Positions 56,500 to 64,000 of a stretch of DNA of 64,000 nt are shown here, in pieces. Below the pieces are notes generated by a model that was not told the DNA's origin, ran no database searches, and was given only the letters and a program-made list of their open reading frames with translations. The translations under genes were made by a program, and so were the position numbers. The DNA comes from Acanthosoma haemorrhoidale (Eukaryota; Arthropoda; Insecta; Hemiptera; Acanthosomatidae), in NCBI GenBank assembly GCA_930367205.1, contig OV884009.1:124256639-124320638 (forward strand), written 5' to 3'. The stretch's first letter is position 1. Each line of letters starts with the position of its first letter.

Positions 56500-57299
56500 A
56501 TGGAAGACATACCGCCACAAGCCAGCACATCCAAAGAAGAAACTGTCGACGAGTACCCGTTCTTCACCCCGAACAGCTTTAAAGTTCTGAAAAATTGTTG
56601 TAAAGGGAAAATAAACGTGCCACAAACATTTCTCCGGACACTCGATACTTATCAAGCCATAATTAAATATTAGGAAGATACTAAGGCTGGCTTCTATACT
56701 TATCAACTTAAACAGGAAAGATCGCTACGAGTAGTCATCAGAAATCTACATCTGACCACACCAGCTGATGAAATAGAAGATGAACTATCAGCTCTCGGAT
56801 TCAAAGTTCGCCAAATAACGAACGTGTTGCGCGAGGACTGGCAACAAGAGGAAGCAATTAAACCACCGCTACCATTGTTCTTCGTAGATCTGGAGCGGAG
56901 AAAATCTACGATTTAACACACCTGTATTATATAAGAATACAGGTTAAAAAACCGTACCCCAAACGCAACATCATCCAGTGCCATAACTGCCAGGCATACC
57001 AAAATGTACTGTCACCACCCTCCCACGTCTGTAAAGTGCAGTGGGCAGCACAACATTGAATTTTGCAAGAAGCCCCTGAAATCGCCTGCAGTATGCGTGC
57101 TCTGCCAGCCAGGCCATCTGGCCAAGTTCAACAAGGGCCACGACGCTTACAGAATATTGAAGTCTAGGAACAAACGCGTTAGGCCAGAAGAAGAGAATCC
57201 AGCCACAGGCAGCCCAAGAAGCGCCCCATCCAGAAATTGGAGGCCTGCTGTCACTTTTGCCGATGCAGTTCGGAACAGAGAGCAGTCACAACAAAGTTG
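56500..57299 (+). pseudogene. Jockey-type LINE ORF1 (gag-like)
   Basis: From ATG 56500 the frame gives MEDIPPQASTSKEETVDEYP, one stop at 56671, then SLRVVIRNLHLTTPADEIED and ELSALGFKVRQITNVLREDW, the PRE_C2HC-type region. After two frameshifts it reads CHNC-x4-H-x4-C in broken form, then GQHNIEFCKKPLKSPAVCVL and GHLAKFNKGHDAYR. The second and third zinc knuckles have lost a Cys each (SVKC, and KFN for KFC-like). This protein binds RNA in the family. Confidence 0.85.
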
Positions 57300-57369
57300 A
57301 ACAGTGTGGCAAAGAACCCGACATCCTGATGATCGTCACTAGTACAATCAGTACTGCAGATTGGTAAAA

Positions 57370-57835
57370 AGGCATTTAGCATCCTTCCTATCCGATTCTT
57401 TTAATTCCCACCTCTCCTCTCTGTCCACCAGGAATAACTCCCTGTGGAATGTAACAAATAAAATTCTAAAATACCATCCTGTTTCACACCCACTTCGTCG
57501 CGGTTTCGGATAGGGAAAGGTCGGAGGAATTTGCTCTGCATGTTTTCTATACTTTCACACCTCACCTTTCTCTCGAAACCATACTCATGGCACATCTGTT
57601 GAATATTTCTTCACTTCACCTATCCCTTTCTCACTTCCACCAAAAGCCGTTAACCCCTCTGAGGTCAAATACCTTCTGAAAAACTTACCTTACCGAAAAT
57701 CCCCTGGATATAATCTCCTGACTCCTCATAGTCTTAAACAACTCCTATATATTGAAATAAGCCGAAATGACCTCATTTTCCTCTCTCTATTTAATATTTT
57801 CAAATCATATGTGTTGGAGCCGATTTTTTTCTGTT
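57370..57835 (+). pseudogene. LINE ORF2 fragment, start of reverse transcriptase
   Basis: The plus frames read HGTSVEYFFTSPIPFS, then KAVNPSEVKYLLKNLPYRKS and PGYNLLTPHSLKQLL, matching the opening of a Jockey reverse transcriptase (PSEV-LIK-LK-KSPGYD-I). The endonuclease that should lie between ORF1 and this point is missing, and the rest of RT is absent. Confidence 0.75.
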
Positions 57836-58191
57836 TGATTAGATTCCTTTAAATAATTTTCCTTTTTTTTATTGAGTGAATGGAATGGTTTTTGGTTTGA
57901 ATTGGTGCAATAATTTATAATTGAAATGAGAGAAAATTTTTAGTTTTTATTTTATGGTAATTTGGAAGTAGAGTTTTTGTCAAATAATTTTAGATAACGA
58001 AATATTACGATTGTGTTTAGCAATGTTATTTACATTCTAAGGATTAAAAATTCCGAGTCCCCCCTTCGTCTCACGTCGTAATCGGGTGAGTTCGCCTTGG
58101 AAGTTATTGCAGTGAGGACCTCACTCAGCTCGCCACAACTATTACTAATCTATATTACTAATCTACAACTATAACGTAATCTATTGATCGA
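57836..58191. other. Unassigned AT-rich then GC-richer DNA
   Basis: No gene is recognised. The composition changes at about 58050, at the start of a GC-richer block. Confidence 0.4.
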
Positions 58192-58661
58192 TTGCCTGCC
58201 AACCTGCCATCGATTCTCGACAACACAATCCTCGATTGTGTCCCAGCTGCCAGCTACAACATAACGGTTGACCGTTCTCTGCAGCTCAGGGTGAAGGAAC
58301 TGTTGCTGTCTATCAACGGTTTGGCACCTTATCAACGTTGCAAGTTCAACTGTTCCGATCGTAACTGTTGCCAGGTAACCTTTAAAATATCTTTCACCAT
58401 TTGTCCTTTGTGACAAACATCAAAGTCACCGGAATAACTTTGGGAATTCGACTGATAATCAAGGGCGGAATCAGTATTGATGAGATTCATCAGAGGTATT
58501 TTCCCGTTCACGACAAGAATAAGGGCCTTATTATTCTTCCGTTTCGTACGATAATCGTCGTGTTTCAGTCGCGTGACATTTTCGAAGACAAGTTTGGGTG
58601 CCCAGTAAAAACAATCCATAGTTGCTGTAATTTATTTGCTAGCAATCCTTATCTATAAGAT
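58192..58661 (+). other. Two overlapping unassigned ORFs in a GC-richer block
   Basis: The plus ORF 58192-58413 ends in CKFNCSDRNCCQ/VTF at a possible splice donor (CAGGTAACC at 58373). The ORF 58401-58658 reads GGISIDEIHQRYFPVHDKNK and IVVFQSRDIFEDKFGCPVKT. The composition is more coding-like than its surroundings. I do not recognise the family. It could be part of a retroelement or a broken host gene. Confidence 0.35.
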
Positions 58662-58924
58662 CTTGCTCAATTGATATTTTGGTAACGTCCTCGTGCCTAC
58701 CGGGAAATAAGAAATTTACCTGTGGAGGTTGAGAAATCAGGGAACGGAAAGTTAGGAACCAGGAAAGAATTATGGAATACGTATCAGCTAGCATGCACAA
58801 ATTTATCATCGGGAGAATTTTTTTGGGAAAGATACGAATAAGAACGACATATAAACCCCTTTTCTACTCAAAACTACTGGTTTATTAAATTTATTAACTC
58901 CTTTGAACACTTTCTATAACAAAA

Positions 58925-59008
58925 TAATACTAATTGAATAATAGAATAATAATTGAATAATATAGTAATAATTGACTAATAGAATAATAATTGGATGATA
59001 ATTGAATT
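58925..59008. repeat. Tandem repeat, about 20-bp unit
   Basis: Units like AGAATAATAATTGAATAAT are repeated about four times with small changes. Confidence 0.8.
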
Positions 59009-59490
59009 TACCACAACGACCTAAGCTCCACGGTGATTAATGTCCCACCCACCAATTGAATTGGTAAGAGTCACCTTGAATAAAGTCCGGTATCCGTCTA
59101 TCGTTCATCTTTTTAGCCCACTAACAATTTTCTAACACCACTCACTCCTACAGACCCTCTAGCTCACACAACCTTTCCTTCCACTTTTTCCACACACTCT
59201 GCCTCCTCCTTTTCCCAATTCTTCTCAAGAGGGGATTTCCTTCTCCCAGTTCTCTCTTGTTATTGGTCAAAGTCGATCTCAGAGCGGGGGAGCTGTTCCT
59301 CCAATCCCCTTTAGTTGCATGGGTTGTTATATTTTATTCCTAGAACGCCGATGTGAAATCCACGTGTTTGTCGTCTTCTCCTCTCAGTTTTCAAGGAAGT
59401 GCAAGCACCAGTCGGCGCCGGTAATCTAATACCTCCTAAACGTTGCGGGATAGTCTATACTCAATGCTGTTCCCGTTTTGTTACAGTTCT
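59009..59490. other. GC-richer block, possible LTR
   Basis: This is a pyrimidine-rich and GC-richer stretch that ends TTTTGTTACAG at about 59486. On the minus strand it would begin TGTAACAAAACGGGAAC, an LTR-like start. A matching end, partner copy or target duplication was not found. Confidence 0.3.
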
Positions 59491-60192
59491 TGTTTTTTAT
59501 TTGTATTTATTTATATTTCTTGTTATTGTTTAAAATTAATTGCCATTTGTTATAAAAAAAAATGTGTGAATTTTATTACTTTGTTTGGGTGATTATAGTC
59601 GCAATTTTCTCCATTGTGTAATTTACAATTGTTTCCATTGTTCAGTTTTTCTTTTGGTAAAAGGCGGGCCTATGTATTAACAAATGGATTTAAATTCATT
59701 AATTATTATATTATTTGTTGTCAAAACACGCATGTAATTCTCTCTTCATTAAACTACCAGTTGTTCGATTTCACAATTTCGTTATTCTTTATTTTTTCAT
59801 TTCATTTCCCTTCATTGATATTTCAGTTATTTATTTAAACCCCCACAATTAATATCTCTTTCCCTTCTTTCATGTGCTCAAATGACTGGCATAATTGACA
59901 CGGGGTCGGAGAATTATACCTGTTGATTTTCTTTATATTGTCACTCTCCCCAACACATATGAAATTATATCTGCCAAATAACAAATACATTTCTGTTGAA
60001 ATATTTTGTTTAAGCAATGCCCAACTTGGCGAGACTGGGTCATTCATGACTCAACTCTTTATGTATATGTTCTCTGAACGAGTGTGACTGAACGTTAAAT
60101 CTGTTTTCATTATCACCTTGATGCTACCTTAGTATAAGAAATTTTTCTTAGGATTAATTTATTGCCAATATTCTTATAACCGTGTAATCACC
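59491..60192. other. AT-rich DNA and probable 5' UTR of the TOM6 gene
   Basis: No ORF of interest is seen. The last 100 bp or so before 60193 are probably the 5' UTR of the small gene that follows. No TATA box was assigned. Confidence 0.4.
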
Positions 60193-60712
60193 ATGGAGAT
60201 CGAAGAACCAAGAAATAATATAAAGCCTGAAAGCTTTATCAAGTCATGGTATTATGATCCATTCAAGTGGTAAGCAATAATAAATTATTATATTTACTCC
60301 CTTTAGATTTGCAATGGTTTAAATATAGTATTTTAAAAATAATAAAATCAATATTTATATATATTACGAAGAATTATTTATTTATCTCAATTCAGACAAA
60401 ATAATTAATTGTACTAAAAAATTATTCATTGGGGACTTGGTCCTAAAATAAAGTTCGTTTTTTCTTTTTTCCTTATCAATTCATTCACTGTTGTGATTTT
60501 TTAATGAAATTTTTGAGAAATAATAGTTCTTTTTTTTTTACACACTGGCACTGAATATCTATATATTTTAGTCTACTTAAATGTTAGGCCAACTAAAAAA
60601 TATTTTGTGTTGTTTCAGGAACCTTATTAAAAGTGTTGCTGTTCTCTTTATTGGAGTTAAATTCGCCAGATATTGTAGAGGTTTTGAGTTAATGCCTTCT
60701 TCCATAAGCTAG
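60193..60712 (+). CDS. TOMM6: Mitochondrial import receptor subunit TOM6 homologue, two exons
   Basis: Exon 1 (60193-60269) starts at ACCATGG and encodes MEIEEPRNNIKPESFIKSWY and YDPFK. Exon 2 (60619-60712) encodes NLIKSVAVLFIGVKFARYCR and GFELMPSSIS-stop, with a Trp codon split across the splice (donor GTAAGC, acceptor TTTCAG). The 56-residue product has a short polar N-terminus, one membrane helix (about 28-42) and the ending pattern RN/WNLI...G..FAR...ELMP, close to the TOM6 C-terminal tail in animals. TOM6 is a small membrane subunit that stabilises the outer-membrane protein import pore. Frame and both splice sites fit. The family call rests on pattern matching. Confidence 0.8.
60270..60618 (+). 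other. TOM6 intron
   Basis: A 349-bp GT-AG intron, AT-rich, with a pyrimidine tract before the acceptor. Confidence 0.78.
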
Positions 60713-61355
60713 TTTAAAGACCTATTTTGAACACCCTACAATATGAGGATCACCAATTTTTTATTAAGTTTGTTATGGTCTTTTAGAAACCATATGACAC
60801 TAGTTATTATAGTATAATTACATTTAGGAAATGTGTAATTTGTTCCTCATTAATTTGCATAATTGGCGAAACATTACATTTATTGTTTTTATTCCTCAAT
60901 TAGGTAGTATTTTAATTCCACAAGACATATTACAGATGTGTTCAATGTTGACTATTTGTACAAAGCTTCAAGTGTATTGAAAAATTAGTTTATTTGTGTA
61001 GCAATCATTTACTAATATAATATGAAGTATAACATGAAATAGTACTCTCTTAGTATGTTTCAAGTTATCTAATGTAAAGTTATTCTATTTGAAATATATT
61101 GATTCACTCATAGGCAATTATATTTTGTTTTTTTTCTTAATGATTACTTTATACTACTGTGTGTGGTGTTATGAAACTATCCTTGCATCCTTAATCTTAG
61201 TTCTCATACTTACCGTGGCTCAATATTTGTAAAATTAAATTTTTGTAAGTTTTATATATTCTATATTTAAATGGTAGTATAATTTTCCTCTAATCAATAC
61301 AATACATCAAACACTAGTGTTAAATTATGTTTCAAGTTTGTTTTTTTTTCAATGA
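60713..61355. other. 3' flank of the TOM6 gene
   Basis: AT-rich DNA, probably including the 3' UTR. Nothing else is recognised. Confidence 0.4.
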
Positions 61356-61638
61356 CAGGGGTCCCCCAACGTTTTTGTATCTAAGAGCACATTCTAGAAT
61401 AGTATAATAAAAAAAAGTGACCATTGCCTCGATGATTATAAGCTATTGAAATCTACTACATGTCAATCAAATAATATTAATGAATAATTGTTTCCAACTA
61501 ACATGAGTATATTTCTTTAACTCTAATTTGTAACTAATTATAATACAAAACATTTTTATAAAAAAACTTCTTTAATCGTGTTCATATAACAGAGAGCACA
61601 TTTAAAACAATTGACAGGCAGAGGATTAGGGGCCCCTG
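61356..61638. mobile_element. hAT-like MITE
   Basis: The left end CAGGGGTCCCCCAACG and the right end, read from the other strand, CAGGGGCCCCTAATCC are imperfect inverted repeats with the CAGGGG start common in hAT elements. Both ends also carry the word AGAGCACATT. The 283-bp unit has no coding capacity. No 8-bp target duplication could be confirmed. Confidence 0.7.
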
Positions 61639-62717
61639 TTTTAAGTGGTTACAACAGAAAGTCTAACCTACACTTCATCTAAAATAATTGCATTTGCTTA
61701 AATATTTATTCCTAGTGGCAAATTAACTTTAATTCCATCTTACTAATGTTCCCTTATTGTTTGTTGTAGTACTGCTGTACCCTAATTCTTAATGCATAAC
61801 TGCATATGTTTCTATTATGTAAAAATTAGATCCTTTCCCATTAGATCGTGAAGTAACTGGAAAACGTCAAGGATTGTATACTTACCAGTAAAAAAATATG
61901 TGTGTGCCTGTACACATAAAATGTATTTCATATAAAACCACATACGTACTATTAAAATGATACATAATGGTAATTTAAAAATTTAGTCTGGTAAATTCTT
62001 TCACTATAAATAGCAATATAAAAAAAAAAGTACTTGTGTACATTTAAGAATGGTTGGGTGGTCAAGTCTGTCAGAAACTGTGTTATATATAGGTAAATGG
62101 TAGCGTAATTGGAAAATAGGTGGTAAGATAGTGTTGCATAGATGATAGGAGGGGATTAAAGCCTGTTTCTAGATAGATGGGTGCACTTAGCATTCTACAA
62201 GCTTTTCGACGAGTTTAAAAAGTACTGATTTAGGACAGTTTTCTGAACAGGATAAATATTGCTTAGGCATATAAATTATTTAAATCCTATTTTGTTAAGT
62301 TCTTTTGATCCCACACTGATGTGGGTACAAGTTTTAGATAAAATTAACTCTCAAAATATTACGAATGTCACTGAAGTATTTCAAACAATATTATTCTTAT
62401 TATGTAAAATTAAACAAATAATAATAGTAATAAATAATATTACTCCATTGTAAGTAGCTACCCTTTACTTTTGATTTTATGTTATTCTGTAATATTTTAC
62501 TTCTCTGGGCAAGACAACCTATTATCATTATTATGATAACATATTATTTGTATACCTTCAATCTATTACTACTATCTTCCCAGATTAAAGTTTGTTATTT
62601 TTTTTTATTAGCCAATGAAAAAAGGTGAGATAGTTACAACTGCATTAATGATGTCACTAGAGCATAGCGAAAGAGATTTGATTTTGGAAAGGCTCATGTT
62701 AAGACTGGGGTTGTTTA
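61639..62717. other. AT-rich DNA without recognised gene
   Basis: Only chance ORFs were seen, such as a 64-codon ORF at 62259. Confidence 0.45.
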
Positions 62718-62783
62718 GCTTACAATAACAGATCAGCAGTAATTGTTTATGATAAGTTTTTATTGGGGGATATATATATATAA
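62718..62783 (+). repeat. Short direct repeat, copy 1
   Basis: GCTTACAATAACAGATCAGC and the following TTTTTATTGGGGGATATAT recur at 63449-63510 in the same order and orientation. Confidence 0.9.
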
Positions 62784-62784
62784 T

Positions 62785-62862
62785 TTGAAGTTGTTAGAGC
62801 ACATGACAAGAGATTGAGAGTTTATAAGTTGGAGCCCCGGCCTTGTCACCATCTTTTATTCT
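62785..62862 (+). repeat. tRNA-like segment
   Basis: GTTAGAGCACATGAC and AAGTTGGAGCCCCGG lie at A-box and B-box spacing. A trimmed SINE head or a tRNA-like relic is possible. No clean cloverleaf is seen. Confidence 0.3.
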
Positions 62863-63448
62863 TAGGGTAATAGTTATTAAAATAGTAGGATAAGAAACAA
62901 CAACTAATGATGATTATTATTGTTTTCTTTTTCTGAACAAATGAGCAACCATCTCTTTTCAGACAGTACTGTGAGAGATGCAAACTCTTTCACGAAGGGC
63001 GGTAAAAAAAATTCAAGTCTTGATAAAGTACACAATTAAGGGTTTCATTACAAATCCGTAATCAACTTTATACACTTAACGTAGAATGTGTTTCTATGGC
63101 AGGGGTGAAATGATACGAACGTGAGACAGGTAACACCCACGGACCCAGCGTGTTAGTAATACAAACGTTAGTTTGTTTGAGTGTGCACTGCTTGACAGAT
63201 AAAGACTGAATTACCACAAATAAGTGCCAACACCATATAAATTAGTTTACAATTCCAATCTATTTTTTAAAGAGCAAAATGGAACATTCACTCATCATAC
63301 AAATGAGTGAAAAGTCTGATTGTAATGAACATTCTTGTTATTTTATTATTTGCTTTTTGTTCTATGCCTCTTAACTTCTCAACAAAATGAACTCCAATTT
63401 GTCTACTGTTTGTACTCTGTTTTAAAAGGGATGAAACCTCAATATTTA

Positions 63449-63510
63449 TTTTGCTTACAATAACAGATCAGCAGTTATTGTTTATGAGATGTTTTTATTG
63501 GGGGATATAT
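63449..63510 (+). repeat. Short direct repeat, copy 2
   Basis: This is the second copy of 62718-62783, with a 731-bp offset. It ends exactly where the LTR-like repeat starts at 63511. Confidence 0.88.
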
Positions 63511-64000
63511 TGTTGTGATATTTTAAAATGATGATTTTTAATAGTGTTTGTTTAATTAAACTCGAAATTAGCGAGCATTGAATAACGATCCGTGATTCAT
63601 TTTTGAAAGTATGAACGTTTTTATTGTCGTCATATTAATTATTAATAATTGAAATAAAATAATATCATATTTAATATAAACATTTAATATATAAACTTCT
63701 AATTTAAGCAAAGTAATAAATATTCAAAACAACTGGCTATAATAACAAATTGAAAGTCAAGAAGGCAGTGGAAGTAATATAAAGATCCGCAGGACAAGGA
63801 AAAGGTCTCATTCTTAGATCTGGGACCGAAGAGGCAGGAGACACGCAAGCCCAGGTAGCCTGACCCACGCTACCGCCTCATGGCATCACTTTCACTCGGC
63901 ACGAAGAGGTAATAGAACCACGCGCGGCAGAGAAGAACAAGCATGCTGATCCGAGAACCACACCACACGAAGATTATCCACAAGAAGCACTGGCCATTAT
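63511..64000 (+). repeat. LTR-like dispersed repeat, cut by the window end
   Basis: It begins TGTTGTGATATTTTAAAATG and follows the reverse complement of 40247 to about 39766, with scattered substitutions and small indels. The last 170 bp or so of the unit, and anything internal to an element, would lie beyond the window. Confidence 0.7.

Noticed and set aside
58925..59008. A CRISPR-like array
   Set aside because: Units are short, AT-only and contiguous without unique spacers; it is a simple tandem repeat in a eukaryotic genome.

Overview
This is an AT-rich eukaryotic window, most likely arthropod, with large introns, GT-AG splice sites and many decayed transposons. The group cannot be fixed from the sequence. 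A crustacean or copepod is my guess, based on a compact HIF-alpha protein together with mariner, pogo, piggyBac, Gypsy and Jockey-type elements. Nothing in it is bacterial.

The main gene is a HIF-1-alpha homologue (hypoxia-inducible factor, bHLH-PAS) on the + strand. Eleven coding exons run from 3906 to 44392, all splice phases agree, and together they encode 651 visible residues: bHLH, PAS-A, PAS-B, an N-terminal LxxLAP oxygen-degradation motif, a divergent second motif ending APYIPM, a basic nuclear-import-like patch and a conserved C-terminal block. The exon with the start codon was not found. A second, very small gene at 60193-60712 has two exons and encodes 56 residues. It looks like the mitochondrial import subunit TOM6.

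Nearly everything else recognisable is mobile DNA. HIF introns carry, in order: a Tc1 relic, two unclassified repeat-protein relics, two pogo/Tigger transposase relics, a Tc1/mariner-superfamily (DDE_3) relic, a TIR-bounded 983-bp pogo element, a cluster of LINE fragments in both orientations, an RTE tail, an almost complete mariner, an old Ty3/Gypsy element (Gypsy A), a hairpin MITE, a 996-bp piggyBac-like element with an intact 158-codon ORF, an RTE endonuclease relic, an LTR-like repeat, a second mariner fragment and a pogo fragment. A young Gypsy element (Gypsy B, LTRs nearly identical) sits 60 bp after the HIF stop codon, inside a TA microsatellite. Downstream are a second piggyBac-type MITE, Jockey-type LINE relics on both strands, a third Gypsy gag, an unassigned Arg/Ser-rich ORF, TOM6, a hAT-like MITE and a second copy of the LTR-like repeat that runs off the window end.

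I did not find a convincing undescribed multi-gene system. The points most worth a second look are: Gypsy B in the HIF 3' UTR, with a canonical -1 frameshift heptamer and a missing reverse transcriptase core; the 158-codon piggyBac-derived ORF; the pogo element that encodes only DNA-binding domains and carries repeated TACGAATTA motifs; and the changed oxygen-sensing motifs of HIF.
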